From NCBI RefSeq assembly GCF_014857925.1, contig NZ_JACYVZ010000010.1, positions 20,339 through 84,338 on the forward strand: 64,000 nt of DNA, read 5' to 3'. The notes under the pieces were generated by a model that was given only the letters and a program-made list of their open reading frames with translations, was not told where the DNA came from and searched no databases. Shown piece by piece: positions 41,164-51,108 of this stretch. This stretch comes from Cysteiniphilum marinum. Lineage in GTDB: Bacteria; Pseudomonadota; Gammaproteobacteria; Francisellales; Francisellaceae. The translations under genes and the position numbers were made by a program. Position 1 is the stretch's first letter. Every line of letters begins with the position of its first letter.

Positions 41164-42306
41164 TTATGGTAAAAAGATATGCAAAAGATCATTCAAGAAG
41201 CGCTGACCTAGCTCAGTGGGTATAAAATATTCTGATTCCTTTGTTAATAGCTCACGAGAGATTGCTTTATTGAGTTGTGGGGTAATAGCATCAATACTAA
41301 GCCCTGAGGTCTGCTCAAATTGTTTAATCGAAAAACCATGTTGTAAGCGCAGTGCATTTAACATAAATTCATAAGGGCGCTCATCAGTGGCAATATCACT
41401 AGAACCGTAGGGAAACTGTAACTCCTGCATATAAAGCTTGGGGTTTTTGCGTTTCCAATGGCGCCTGATAATGCCAGTTTCAGGTAAAGTAATCTTGCCA
41501 TGGGCACCAGCGCCAATCCCAATATAATCACCAAACTGCCAATAATTTAGGTTATGTTTGGCTTGATATTTAGTATCTTTACAATAGGCAGAGGTTTCGT
41601 ATTGTATAAATCCAGCGGATTGAATCAATGCCTTGCCTTGTTGCTCGATGGTGAATAATAAATCTTCATCTGGAAGCTTTGGTGGTTTGATGGCAAAGGC
41701 GGTGTTGGGCTCTAATGTTAATTGATACCAAGATAAATGTGTTGGCTTTAATGCCAGTGCTTCACGTAAATCAAATAGCGCATCATCAATGCTTTGATCT
41801 GGTAAGCCATGCATTAAATCGATATTGAAATTATTAAATCCTGCATGAGTTAACTCATTAACAGCATTATAGACATTTTGTGCATTGTGAATGCGACCAA
41901 GTGTCTTTAATTTATCATTTTGTAGACTTTGTACCCCAAGAGAGACGCGGTTGATGCCCATGGCTTTATAGTCACTGAACTTGCCGTGTTCAATGGTGCC
42001 AGGATTCGCCTCAATGGTAATCTCAGCATGATCAGCAATGAGCTTGTGCTTAAATAAATACTCAAAGAGTTGGGATAGCTCATTACTTGGAAATAACGAG
42101 GGTGTGCCACCGCCTAAAAAGATACTGTCGAACTGGCGAGCTTGTAAATCGTGTGCGTGACTTTGTAAATCCAATAATAAAGTATATAAGTAAGCTTTGG
42201 CTGGAATATCGCCCTTTAAATGATGTGAATTAAAGTCACAATAAGGGCACTTCTTAACACACCAAGGAAAATGAATATAAAGGCTTAATGGAGGAAGTTT
42301 TAGCAT
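41164..42306 (-). CDS. hemW: HemW-type radical SAM protein
   Basis: Heme chaperone related to coproporphyrinogen III dehydrogenase, 380 residues. The radical SAM cluster motif is CVKKCPYC (CX3CX2C) in YIHFPWCVKKCPYCDFNSHH, and CPYCDFNSH distinguishes HemW from true HemN. GGGTPSLF and ANPG follow as expected. The frame is open for 79 codons upstream, but those overlap the universal stress protein gene. The start is placed at MLKLPPLSLYIHFPW because the family begins there. No clear ribosome binding site precedes it. Confidence 0.9.
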   Translation of the reverse strand: MLKLPPLSLYIHFPWCVKKCPYCDFNSHHLKGDIPAKAYLYTLLLDLQSHAHDLQARQFDSIFLGGGTPSLFPSNELSQLFEYLFKHKLIADHAEITIEANPGTIEHGKFSDYKAMGINRVSLGVQSLQNDKLKTLGRIHNAQNVYNAVNELTHAGFNNFNIDLMHGLPDQSIDDALFDLREALALKPTHLSWYQLTLEPNTAFAIKPPKLPDEDLLFTIEQQGKALIQSAGFIQYETSAYCKDTKYQAKHNLNYWQFGDYIGIGAGAHGKITLPETGIIRRHWKRKNPKLYMQELQFPYGSSDIATDERPYEFMLNALRLQHGFSIKQFEQTSGLSIDAITPQLNKAISRELLTKESEYFIPTELGQRFLNDLLHIFLP

Positions 42307-42325
42307 AAAAAAGAAAGAGGGGAGA

Positions 42326-42760
42326 TTATTTTGGCTGACCGATACGAATAACGAGTACATCACAGTGCGCGCGTTGTAATACACCATTAGCTGTTGAACC
42401 AATGAAACGCTCAACACCATAGCGACCATGGCTACCGATAACAACGATATCACAATTAAGCTCTTCCGCGAGTTTAACGATTTTACGTTTAGGTGAGCCG
42501 TGTAATAAATGAAAGTCTGCTTCAAGATCAATTTGTGCTTCAAGTGCTTTTAAATGCTTGAGGTTTTCTTCCTCTAGGTAATCTTCTAAGTCAGAAATCG
42601 AAGGGACACCAGATGCCATATAATAAGGAATGTGTGGTAAAACATTAACAACACTTAGTTTGGCATTATTACGTTTCGCTAAGGCAACGGCTTGTTCAAT
42701 CACAGGTTTATTGTCAGCATGTAAGTCAGTTGCCAGTAAAATATGTTTGTAATTCTTCAT
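42326..42760 (-). CDS. Universal stress protein, UspA family
   Basis: Cytoplasmic protein of 144 residues. The N-terminus MKNYKHILLATDLHAD and the nucleotide-binding loop GSHGRYGVERFIGSTANGVL (G2XG9GS/T pattern) mark an ATP-binding UspFG/UspA-type member. The start is set at 42760; 15 upstream codons are open but unlike the family. The gene ends 20 bases before hemW on the same strand. Its role in stress survival is inferred from the family only. Confidence 0.92.
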   Translation of the reverse strand: MKNYKHILLATDLHADNKPVIEQAVALAKRNNAKLSVVNVLPHIPYYMASGVPSISDLEDYLEEENLKHLKALEAQIDLEADFHLLHGSPKRKIVKLAEELNCDIVVIGSHGRYGVERFIGSTANGVLQRAHCDVLVIRIGQPK

Positions 42761-42891
42761 CCTAAGTCTCCAGTGCAGTGTTTTAAAGATTCTAACGATG
42801 ATCATTCTAAAAAACTTCTCCTGTAAAAGATAGTCAAAGCACCATCAAAAATAAGGCTATGACCATATTCCTGACCACTTTGATTGTATAA

Positions 42892-43000
42892 GCGCTGGCT
42901 GAGCGTAAGTCGAAGCCTCTATGAAGGGTGATTTTCCCAAGTTTAACCACTTCGGCTGATGCTCAGCGCACCGCTTTGACTTACGCTCAGGGTGCGGTGA
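42892..43000. repeat. Palindromic GTCGAAG-type repeat 3
   Basis: CTGGCTGAGCGTAAGTCGAAG is followed by CACTTCGGCTGATGCTCAGC and then GACTTACGCTCAGGGTGC, giving a set of alternating arms in the spacer between uspA and ybaB. The remaining spacer bases show no gene. Confidence 0.7.
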
Positions 43001-43143
43001 GCACTTATGGGTGAGTATTTAATCTTAGTCAAAAATAATAACAAGCAACAAATAGCAGTTGAAATCTTAGGGGTAAAAATTTAAGCTAGCGGCTGGTAAT
43101 TTGTTAATAATTGAAATAACGAAAATAAAGGATAATCACACAA

Positions 43144-43467
43144 ATGAGTATGAATATGAGCAAGCTCATGCAGCAAGCGCAGAAAATGCAAGATCAAATG
43201 AAGAAGATGCAAGAAGAGCAGGAAAGGCTAGAAGTCACGGGTGAATCTGGTGCCGGTCTTGTTAAAGTTACGATGACAGGTAAGCATGATGTTAAACGTG
43301 TTGAAATTGATCCAAGTTTATTGTCAGAAGATAAGGAAATTGTAGAAGATCTATTAGCTGCTGCGGTTAATGATGCGGTTCGTCGTGTTGAGGAGAATAA
43401 TAAAAACTCAATGTCAGACATGACGCAAGGTTTGAATTTACCACCTGGGTTTAAATTCCCGTTTTAA
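43144..43467 (+). CDS. ybaB: YbaB/EbfC family nucleoid-associated protein
   Basis: DNA-binding protein of 107 residues. The Met/Gln-rich N-terminal helix [20 protein letters not shown], the central [19 protein letters not shown] and the C-terminal [10 protein letters not shown] are typical. It sits 29 bases before recR as usual, but dnaX, the common upstream member of this cluster, is not present; a repeat-containing spacer is found instead. Confidence 0.95.
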   Translation: MSMNMSKLMQQAQKMQDQMKKMQEEQERLEVTGESGAGLVKVTMTGKHDVKRVEIDPSLLSEDKEIVEDLLAAAVNDAVRRVEENNKNSMSDMTQGLNLPPGFKFPF

Positions 43468-43496
43468 TTGTTCAGATACTCATTCTCTAAGTAACT

Positions 43497-44099
43497 ATGC
43501 AAAAACTATTCTCACCTAAAATCGAAGGCTTAATCGAGTCACTGAAAGTATTGCCTGGTGTTGGTAAAAAAACCGCCCAACGCATGGCGATTCAGCTATT
43601 GGATAAAAAGCAACAAGCTGCACATGAGTTAGCTCAGGCGATTGAAAATGCACTTGATGCGATAAAACATTGTCAGCAATGCAATATGTTATGTGAGGAT
43701 GATTTATGCCACATCTGCAATAGTGTTAGGCGTGATAACGCACAATTGTGTATCGTTGAAAATATGCTTGATATGATGGCGATTGAATCAGCAGGTGTTT
43801 ATGGTGGTAAGTATTTTATTTTGCACGGTAGGATATCACCATTAGATGGTATTGGTCCTAATGAGCTTAAATTACCCAAGCTTAAATCACTTGTGGCAAG
43901 CCTTGAAGTCAGTGAAATTGTGATGGCATTAAGTCCATCTGTTGAAGGTGAGACAACCGCACATTTTATTTCGGATATGTTAAAAGATCATGCTTGCACA
44001 ATATCACGTATTGGCTTTGGTGTGCCATTTGGTGGTGAGCTTGAGTATCTTGATCAACAGACATTAACACATGCCTTTAAAGCACGGGTTAATTTTTAA
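43497..44099 (+). CDS. recR: Recombination protein RecR
   Basis: RecFOR pathway protein of 200 residues that loads RecA at gapped DNA. The helix-hairpin-helix LPGVGKKTAQRMAIQLL is followed by the zinc finger CQQCNMLCEDDLCHIC and a Toprim domain (LCIVENMLDMMAIE ... VMALSPSVEGETTAHF). All elements are intact. It is co-directional with ybaB. Confidence 0.97.
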   Translation: MQKLFSPKIEGLIESLKVLPGVGKKTAQRMAIQLLDKKQQAAHELAQAIENALDAIKHCQQCNMLCEDDLCHICNSVRRDNAQLCIVENMLDMMAIESAGVYGGKYFILHGRISPLDGIGPNELKLPKLKSLVASLEVSEIVMALSPSVEGETTAHFISDMLKDHACTISRIGFGVPFGGELEYLDQQTLTHAFKARVNF

Positions 44100-44204
44100 T
44101 TTATTAATTCACACATTTGCGTAATGCCAGTAAAATAAAGCGCTATTCAATTGCCTTTGTTGTCGTTATAATTTTGGCGTTTTAGATAAAATTATAGTGA
44201 AAAT

Positions 44205-45611
44205 ATGCAGATTTCATCCTCAAAATCACTCACGCTGTTGCGTTTGGTGATGATTAATATTATTGCCGTTGATAGTTTACGTAATATATCCATTACTGCG
44301 CAAGCCGGTTGGGTTGTAGTTAGTTTCTATATTTTGGCTGCGATTGTATTTTTAATCCCTTGTGCGTTATTAACAGCAGAGATGGCGACAGGCTACGCCA
44401 AAAACGGTGGCATCTATCTGTGGACCAAAGAAGCCTTTGGTGCCAAGACAGGCTTTGTGATCTTATGGTTACAATGGGTCTATAACCTTGTATGGTTTCC
44501 GTCAATATGTGGCTTTTTTGCAGGGATTATTGCCTATATTATTGCGCCGTGGTTTGGTCTAAATCCTAATGCGCTTGTTATGAGCCCATGGTATATGATC
44601 AGTATGAGCTTATGTATGTTCTGGCTGGCAACGATTATTAATTTATTTGGGATCAAAACCTCAAGTACCTTAAGTGTGATTGGTGCAATCGTTGGTACAT
44701 TAATGCCGATGTTGCTAATTATAGGCTTGGCATCATTCTGGGTCATGGCAGGGCAACCTATCTTAAAGCCGCAAACCGTTTCAGATGTATTGCCAAGCTT
44801 TGCCAATATCGGTAGTTGGGGATTATTCTTGACGGTAATGTTTAGCTTATTTGGTTTAGAGATGAGCTCGATTCATGCCGGAAATGTGAAAAACCCAAAG
44901 AAGAACTTCCCTAAAGCGCTATTGATTTCCAGTATTGTGATTTTGCTGTCACTAATATTATCCAATATTGCAATCTTTACGGTGAATAGTAGCACAGGTG
45001 GGCAGGTTGATATTGTCACTGGACTTATGGCATCGTTTCATTATTTCTTTACACAATTTAATATGCCGTGGATGTCAGATGTTATTGCATTAACCTTGGT
45101 GCTTGGCGCATTTACCACGGTAGCTGCTTGGATTATGGGCTTATCACGCGCGTTTACAGTAGCTGCTGAAGATGGTCTTATTAGTAAAAGGTTGGCGCAA
45201 ACCAATAAATATGAAGCACCAAGTAAAGTACTTATGTTGCAAGGGATTATCTTTTCACTTTTTTGTTTAAGCTATGTGTTGATGCCAAGTGTTAATTCCG
45301 CATATTGGTTTTTAAGCGCATTAACCGCTCAACTTGCGGTGCTAGCCTATATTGGCATGTTTGCTGCAGCGATTAAATTGCGTCGCCAAAATCAACCAAA
45401 GCCTGGGCAATATGTTATTTTCGGGGGTGTCAAGGGCACTATCTCAATGGCTGTTTTGGGCTTTTTTGGCTGTGTTATTGCGATTAGTGTTGGCTTTATT
45501 CCAACCTCAGATGTCACGATGTCAGCAGTAAACTTTGATTTACTATTGCTCACTGGGATTATCATAGCGCTAGTCATCCCTTATGTTATCACGCGGAATT
45601 ATCAAGCTTAA
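44205..45611 (+). CDS. APC superfamily amino acid permease, GadC-like
   Basis: Inner-membrane transporter of 468 residues with about 12 helices. The N-terminal helix 1 region LRLVMINIIAVDSLRNI and IPCALLTAEMATGYAKNGGI resemble the glutamate:GABA antiporter group of the APC superfamily. No decarboxylase gene is nearby, so an acid-resistance role is not supported; the substrate is unknown. It precedes an MFS gene by 36 bases. Confidence 0.85.
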   Translation: MQISSSKSLTLLRLVMINIIAVDSLRNISITAQAGWVVVSFYILAAIVFLIPCALLTAEMATGYAKNGGIYLWTKEAFGAKTGFVILWLQWVYNLVWFPSICGFFAGIIAYIIAPWFGLNPNALVMSPWYMISMSLCMFWLATIINLFGIKTSSTLSVIGAIVGTLMPMLLIIGLASFWVMAGQPILKPQTVSDVLPSFANIGSWGLFLTVMFSLFGLEMSSIHAGNVKNPKKNFPKALLISSIVILLSLILSNIAIFTVNSSTGGQVDIVTGLMASFHYFFTQFNMPWMSDVIALTLVLGAFTTVAAWIMGLSRAFTVAAEDGLISKRLAQTNKYEAPSKVLMLQGIIFSLFCLSYVLMPSVNSAYWFLSALTAQLAVLAYIGMFAAAIKLRRQNQPKPGQYVIFGGVKGTISMAVLGFFGCVIAISVGFIPTSDVTMSAVNFDLLLLTGIIIALVIPYVITRNYQA

Positions 45612-45647
45612 AAAGCCATTAAGGTATTATTGTAAAGGACTAGAAAA

Positions 45648-46880
45648 ATGAAAAAATCGATCGTTGCTTTGTTATTAGTTGTATTTATTGATGCGGCTGG
45701 AATTGGGATATTATTTCCGATTTTGAGTGATATTATCATGTCTCCTCAGTCTCACTTTCTAGCGGTTGAAACATCGATAGCGCAGCGTGAATTTCTCTAT
45801 GGTATGACGATTGCTGTCTTTTTCTTTTGCTGGTTTATTGGTGCAACTTATTTATCAAAAACCTCAGATCAAATAGGACGCAAACGTGCGTTACTTATTT
45901 GCTTGTGTGGGATTTTTATCGGCTACGGATTAACTGCATTGGCGATTGCCTTTAACTGTTTAACATTATTGATTTTAGGGCGTATACTCGGTGGTATTAC
46001 TGCAGGCAGCCAACCCGTTGCTCAAGCGGCAATTATTGATATTAGCAGCAAACAAGAACGCACTAAAAATCTAGGTCTCATTATGTTTGCATTTGCTTTG
46101 GGTATGGTTGCCGGTCCGATTATTGGCGGTGTATTGTCAGATACGTTTTTAGTATCGTGGTTTAACCATCAGTTGCCATTTTATTTGGTATTAGTCTTGG
46201 TGCTGGTGAATATTTTCCTTCTTATTAGCTGTTATCAAGAGCAACCACCACAAAAAAATGAAGCATATCACTTCAATGTGATTGAGCTCGTCACTCAGTT
46301 TGGCGGTGTTTTTAAAAATAAAAATGTGCTTAAACTGTCGATCATATTCTTTATGATGCAAATAGCATTTAATACGTTTTATGTGTTTTTGCCAGTGTAT
46401 CTTTATCGGCAATATCAATATGGAGTGCTTATGAATAGTGCAGTGATGCTCGTATTAGGCTTAGCAATGGCAATAAGCTCAATTGTGTTGGTGCCGTTAT
46501 TAGCAAAACGATCGTCACAAAAACAAAATGTGATGATGGGGTTAATTGTGATGGCATTATCACTTTCTTTGATGTTATGTGATATTGCCCATTATGGCGC
46601 TTTTATCTTTGGAGGTGTTTTAATGCTGTGCTTTGGTGTGGCATATACCAATATGTTGGGGCTTTTCTCACATGCAGTATCCGAGAAAGAACAAGGCTGG
46701 GTTATGGGAATTACGGTATCACTATTCACATCGGGTGCGGCAATTACGTCATTATTTAGTGGGAAATTATTAGATATAGCGCTTGAGCTACCTTTTATTT
46801 TGGTCGTCATCGTTTTTGTGATGAGTGTTGTCATGCTCAAGATCTTAACAATTGGTACTTATATAAACAAAGACTCATGA
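45648..46880 (+). CDS. MFS transporter (DHA1/TetA-like)
   Basis: Inner-membrane major facilitator of 410 residues with 12 helices. The loop 2-3 motif A appears as LSKTSDQIGRKRALL, and the antiporter-type motif C region is MVAGPIIGGVLSDTFL. The overall pattern fits drug/proton antiporters of the DHA1 group. The substrate cannot be named. It starts 36 bases after the amino acid permease gene with AAAGGA upstream and may be co-transcribed. Confidence 0.85.
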   Translation: MKKSIVALLLVVFIDAAGIGILFPILSDIIMSPQSHFLAVETSIAQREFLYGMTIAVFFFCWFIGATYLSKTSDQIGRKRALLICLCGIFIGYGLTALAIAFNCLTLLILGRILGGITAGSQPVAQAAIIDISSKQERTKNLGLIMFAFALGMVAGPIIGGVLSDTFLVSWFNHQLPFYLVLVLVLVNIFLLISCYQEQPPQKNEAYHFNVIELVTQFGGVFKNKNVLKLSIIFFMMQIAFNTFYVFLPVYLYRQYQYGVLMNSAVMLVLGLAMAISSIVLVPLLAKRSSQKQNVMMGLIVMALSLSLMLCDIAHYGAFIFGGVLMLCFGVAYTNMLGLFSHAVSEKEQGWVMGITVSLFTSGAAITSLFSGKLLDIALELPFILVVIVFVMSVVMLKILTIGTYINKDS

Positions 46881-46881
46881 G

Positions 46882-46943
46882 GGCTTCGACTGACGCTCAC
46901 TCAGCCCTCGGTATCAATCGTTTCCTGAGCGAAGTCGAAGGGG
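46882..46943. repeat. Palindromic GTCGAAG-type repeat 4
   Basis: GGCTTCGACTGACGCTCACT and CCTGAGCGAAGTCGAAGGGG face each other across about 25 bases in the convergent spacer between the MFS gene and the helicase-nuclease gene. Confidence 0.7.
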
Positions 46944-46951
46944 TATATTAC

Positions 46952-49900
46952 TTACAACGTTTGAAGATGCGGAATTAGTGGAAAATAAAGTGACAGCTTA
47001 ATAGCGCTTGGATTTATTTTAAAGTAGCGAGCAATTAGCTTTTGATAATTGGTAAGTTGCGCACGATAGGTTGCTATCTGAACGCTTACAAAGTTCTCTA
47101 AAGATTCATTGCTCACTGGTGCAGCAAATTTATAATCAACAATATGATATTGACCATTCTCGATAATAATCCGATCAGCAATGTACTTTTGTGTTTTACC
47201 AAAGTTCAAATGAAGCATCACTTGTTCATGCATACCATGAGCATTGATAATCCAAGGAAACTGTTGGGTGGTATTGGTGATTGCCTCTTTGGCTAAAGCA
47301 TATGATTGAGCATGATGGACTTTGGCAATAGCATGTTGATGTAAGCAAGGTGCAAAATAATTTTGCCAATGGTTGATGTTATCTTTGGCGCTACTTAAGT
47401 AGTTAAATAGTTGATGCAATGCCGAACCGATTTGACGATCACTAGTTAATACGAGTTCACTAAGATCAGGGTGATTTAAATCATTTTCTTTATCTGTTTT
47501 ATCTTTTTTATCTGCATTATCAGCGTTATCTACTTCAACCGCTGCTTGGTCATGTTCAAAGTTGAGCACAGCAGTCGTTGAATAGTTCTGGATCTGCTTA
47601 ATGACTTTATAGTATGGTTTTGGTTTTTTTGGCTCTTGGTCAGCAGAAGCAGCTGATATATCATTGTTTGCGTCCTTACATGTAATCCAAGGCAGGTTTA
47701 ATGGCGCTAGAAGTGCTAAGAAGCTATTATTGGCAGCTTTGATATCATTGCCATTGTCATTAACTGCAGTAAATAAAAGTGTTGATTTGGCGCGAGTGAC
47801 AGCAACATATAAGAGTCGTTGCAGCTCATATTCAGCACGCTTTTTCTGCATGCTTTGGATGACTTTGAAAAGTGGCGGTACTTCCTTGTCCCAGCTATGT
47901 TTAATAGGACTTAACAATAAATGATCTTTGCCATCGCTTAGGCGTACCGTATCATGCAAGAAAAGTGGCGTATCATCGGCTTTGCCGCGTTTATCAAGTT
48001 GCGGCAAAATCACAAAATCAAATTCTAAACCTTTGGATTTATGGATCGTCATAATCAGTACATTGCTTTGTGATGGACTGCTGACAAACTTGCGTTTTAA
48101 TCGCGCGATAAAGCGATCAAACTGTGCAATAGCGGTTTTATCATCGGTTAAATGATTTTGCAAGAGGGTCATGAAGTTGGCAAATAACGCATGATCATGA
48201 TAGATACTAAAGCCATCCAGTGCTTGCCAGATAATCTTTAAACGCGTAGCCAATGGACTGCGAATACCATTGAAAAAAGCATCATTAATCCAGCTTAGCA
48301 AATAAAATGCCTTTTGCTGGTGGGGGTGGCTTTGTTGCATCTTAAGATAAAGTGCTAACTTGGTATGAAATGAATAAGGCTTCTCACCTTGTTGCTCATT
48401 TAATTTTATTTGCTCAATTGTTTGCAGTTCATTTAAAGAAAAACCAAACAAAGGTGATTGTAGTAAACTCACCCAGTAAATAGACTGCTCAGGATTGTTT
48501 AAAAGCGCACAAAGACACAATAGATCCATCACCATTGGTTGGTGGTAGAATGTTTCTATTTCATTCTCAACAACAGCAACTCCTTGAGCCTTTAACACGG
48601 GAACAAGATGTTTTAAATGGCTGCGAGTGCGCACTAAAATGGCGACTTGATGATCGGGATGTTTATTAAGGTGTGCTTTAATACTATCGGCAATAAACAG
48701 TGCTTCTTGTGTTAGATCGGCAAATAATCGATAGTCAATAGCCTCTTGGTTCAGCTCTTGTGATAGCGTTGTTGCTGGTGCGTAACTAATGCCGCCATAG
48801 TTTCTATCATCTTCTTTAGGAAAAATGCTGCAAAAATGATGATTCACCCAATCAACAATAGATTTGTGTGAACGGAAATTGCAATCAAGCTGTAAAAATC
48901 CCAGGGCCACTTGGTTAATGCCATGCGTTTTAACATCTAGAAATTGATTGACCTCAGCTTGACGAAAACGATAGATAGACTGCATTGGATCACCAACAAT
49001 AAACAGTGTTTTACCATCATTAGCTTGCCATTCAAGGGTAAGCATTTGCAGTAACTTAAATTGTAAAATAGACGTATCCTGAAATTCATCAATTAAAAGA
49101 TGCTTGATCTGATGATCAAGATAAAGCATCAAATCAGTCGGCGTTTCACTACTACCAAGAGCAGATAACGCTTGTAACGACACCTCATTGAAATCAAGCA
49201 AAGCACGCACTTTAAACACAAGCTTTAGATAAGATACCAAGCGCAATGCAATACGCGCGATAGCACTTAATATTTGCCATTCTTGATCGTCCAATAATAA
49301 GCGCTCATATAGGCGAATTTCAGCAACTAATGCGGTGATACCTAATAAACTGTTATCGCTAAAGGATTGCGTATAACTAATAAGCCATTGGGCATAAGCT
49401 TTGGCTTTGGCATCTTTGGCGGGGAGCCCTTGTTTGGCATTGAATGTTTTGCGAAAAGTATTGTCATTGGTAAAAAGCAGTTTAATGAGTCGTTGCCAAA
49501 AGGTTGGACTGTCTTGATCTATCAGGGTTTCGTCATGTTCGCTATCACAAAATATCAGTATTTCATGTAAGGTAAATTGATTTTGATCAATGTTTAACAA
49601 TCTACTCAAGCGCTGTTGAAGCTCAGCAAAAAGTGCCTGAAAGCCAGACTCGATAATTATTTTACTTTCTTTACTTTCTTTACTTTTTTCATTGTGTGTT
49701 GTATCCGCGTTTATTAAGTTAGATGATAATAAAATACCAAGCCATTGTTCACGTCTAGAAAGCATACTGCTAAGCAGGTTTTTCACACGAGTAATATCAT
49801 TATCAAGATGGGCTAACAGGTCGTGTAAATCCTGATAAAAAGGGCTTTGTCGATGGGTGTCACTGATAAAGTCATCAATAGCTTGTTCGTATAATAGCTC

Positions 49901-50335
49901 TGGCGCGTCACTGATCTCGGCATTAAATGCTTCATCTGTTTCAAACATGAGTTGTTTGGATAGGCTCTGACAAAAGGCATCAATAGTCATAATACGTAAG
50001 CGCTTAGGACTCATTAAGAGCTGCCACTCTTTGCGCTTATCTTGTAATAAGGCTTGTTGGGCAAGTTTGAACGTGAGCTTCTTATGTGGCTCATCTGGTT
50101 CAGGGTTGTTTTGTGCAGCTAATAGAGATTGGTAAATCCGCTGCTGCATTTCATTAGCCGCTTTATTGGTAAAGGTGAGTGCGATAATTTCCTCAGGTGA
50201 CTCAACATGAGCCAGTAGATTCAAATAACGCTGCGTTAAGGTTTCGGTTTTACCAGAGCCTGCAGGTGCTTGTACGATAAAGGATTTTTTAGGGTTAAGT
50301 GCTTCATTGCGTGCCGCAGCATCATTAGGAATCAT
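46952..50335 (-). CDS. AddA/RecB-like UvrD-family helicase-nuclease
   Basis: DNA repair helicase of 1127 residues. The Walker A motif is APAGSGKTETLTQRY (about 19-33); further UvrD motifs are LTFTNKAANEM (Ia), DEFQDTS (II), GDPMQSIYRFR (III), TIHKSKGLEFDFVILP (V) and LYVAVTRAK (VI). The C-terminus carries a RecB-type nuclease signature, DRIIIENGQYHIVDYKFA. Family members process double-strand breaks together with an AddB or RecC/RecD partner; none is adjacent. Short repeated motifs (KESKESK near residue 220 and a Lys/Asp-rich stretch before the nuclease domain) are lineage-specific linkers. Confidence 0.88.
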   Translation of the reverse strand: MIPNDAAARNEALNPKKSFIVQAPAGSGKTETLTQRYLNLLAHVESPEEIIALTFTNKAANEMQQRIYQSLLAAQNNPEPDEPHKKLTFKLAQQALLQDKRKEWQLLMSPKRLRIMTIDAFCQSLSKQLMFETDEAFNAEISDAPELLYEQAIDDFISDTHRQSPFYQDLHDLLAHLDNDITRVKNLLSSMLSRREQWLGILLSSNLINADTTHNEKSKESKESKIIIESGFQALFAELQQRLSRLLNIDQNQFTLHEILIFCDSEHDETLIDQDSPTFWQRLIKLLFTNDNTFRKTFNAKQGLPAKDAKAKAYAQWLISYTQSFSDNSLLGITALVAEIRLYERLLLDDQEWQILSAIARIALRLVSYLKLVFKVRALLDFNEVSLQALSALGSSETPTDLMLYLDHQIKHLLIDEFQDTSILQFKLLQMLTLEWQANDGKTLFIVGDPMQSIYRFRQAEVNQFLDVKTHGINQVALGFLQLDCNFRSHKSIVDWVNHHFCSIFPKEDDRNYGGISYAPATTLSQELNQEAIDYRLFADLTQEALFIADSIKAHLNKHPDHQVAILVRTRSHLKHLVPVLKAQGVAVVENEIETFYHQPMVMDLLCLCALLNNPEQSIYWVSLLQSPLFGFSLNELQTIEQIKLNEQQGEKPYSFHTKLALYLKMQQSHPHQQKAFYLLSWINDAFFNGIRSPLATRLKIIWQALDGFSIYHDHALFANFMTLLQNHLTDDKTAIAQFDRFIARLKRKFVSSPSQSNVLIMTIHKSKGLEFDFVILPQLDKRGKADDTPLFLHDTVRLSDGKDHLLLSPIKHSWDKEVPPLFKVIQSMQKKRAEYELQRLLYVAVTRAKSTLLFTAVNDNGNDIKAANNSFLALLAPLNLPWITCKDANNDISAASADQEPKKPKPYYKVIKQIQNYSTTAVLNFEHDQAAVEVDNADNADKKDKTDKENDLNHPDLSELVLTSDRQIGSALHQLFNYLSSAKDNINHWQNYFAPCLHQHAIAKVHHAQSYALAKEAITNTTQQFPWIINAHGMHEQVMLHLNFGKTQKYIADRIIIENGQYHIVDYKFAAPVSNESLENFVSVQIATYRAQLTNYQKLIARYFKINPSAIKLSLYFPLIPHLQTL

Positions 50336-50387
50336 AATGTAAAGAGGATTGATTATGTTGAATGATATCCTAATCGATTCTTATTCT

Positions 50388-50564
50388 TTATTCATTATTA
50401 TTACTGCGTTCATTTTTCAAATGGCGAATCTGCTCACTTGGAATCTGTAAGGTTTTAGCGACAACAGAAATTGGCACACCCATTTTAAGCATCGCCATGG
50501 CGTCATGATAGACGTGTGCCTGTAATGTAGATGTCTGTGTATTGTATCCATTTTGCATATCCAT
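50388..50564 (-). CDS. 58-residue HTH-like protein, Rpn C-terminus-like
   Basis: A small open frame with AAGGAG ten bases before its ATG. The segment AMAMLKMGVPISVVAKTLQI and the following PSEQIRHLKNE look like the C-terminal helix-turn-helix-like tail common in Rpn/PD-(D/E)XK transposase-family nucleases (mlk-G-sie-IAk-t-Lsee-I). No nuclease domain precedes it. It may be a stand-alone regulator or the remnant of such a gene. The flanking spacer 50565-50741 shows nothing else. Confidence 0.5.
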   Translation of the reverse strand: MDMQNGYNTQTSTLQAHVYHDAMAMLKMGVPISVVAKTLQIPSEQIRHLKNERSNNNE

Positions 50565-50741
50565 AATACGATCTCCTTTTTAATTGTTTAAAACATGGTA
50601 GCGTAAAATTTGGTAGTATGCGAATAATTTTAATGCAACTAAGAGATGATTTTTGTCTTCGAGAATTTCACTGTAATGAATTAAGAGTCAGTTGTGTTTT
50701 GGTTAAGTAGTCAGAGGCAGTTAGTTTTGTGACGTTTAAGT

Positions 50742-51092
50742 CTAATTTTTAATTTGATACTTTGTCACGATCTTGCCATTAATTAAATGTGACTGAATAA
50801 TTTCTTCAAGGACTTTAGGAGTGCATGAGTGATACCATACACCCTCAGGATAAACAACGGCAATAGGACCTTGTATACATACGCGTAGACAATTGGCTTT
50901 GGTGCGATAAATCTCGCCTGATTGTGAAAGTTTAAGCTCAGATAGTCGTTTTTTTAGATAGTCCCATGCAACGAGAGAGTCATCTTTGTTGCAACATTTA
51001 TCAATGTTTTGATCGCAACATAAAAAAATATGGCGTTTAATATTATTCAAACCTAACGTTTGCGCTTTTTGGGTTAATAATTCATCGTGCAT
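50742..51092 (-). CDS. Thioredoxin-like (2Fe-2S) ferredoxin domain protein
   Basis: Protein of 116 residues. Cysteines occur as [14 protein letters not shown] and, 36 residues later, [10 protein letters not shown], the pattern of the thioredoxin-like [2Fe-2S] ferredoxin family. It could act as an electron carrier, but no partner oxidoreductase is close. It begins 16 bases after the LysO-like gene and is the last gene of pmbA-lysO-ferredoxin. Confidence 0.85.
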   Translation of the reverse strand: MHDELLTQKAQTLGLNNIKRHIFLCCDQNIDKCCNKDDSLVAWDYLKKRLSELKLSQSGEIYRTKANCLRVCIQGPIAVVYPEGVWYHSCTPKVLEEIIQSHLINGKIVTKYQIKN

Positions 51093-51108
51093 AACAATCC
51101 TTAGAAAT

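Noticed and set aside
42307..42543. N-terminal extension of hemW of 79 codons
   Set aside because: It overlaps the universal stress protein gene and does not resemble HemW; the family begins at MLKLPPLSLYIHFPW.
49663..49692. Short tandem repeat TTACTTTC in the helicase-nuclease gene
   Set aside because: Three in-frame units encoding Lys/Glu/Ser in a linker; common slippage sequence with no sign of a regulatory role.
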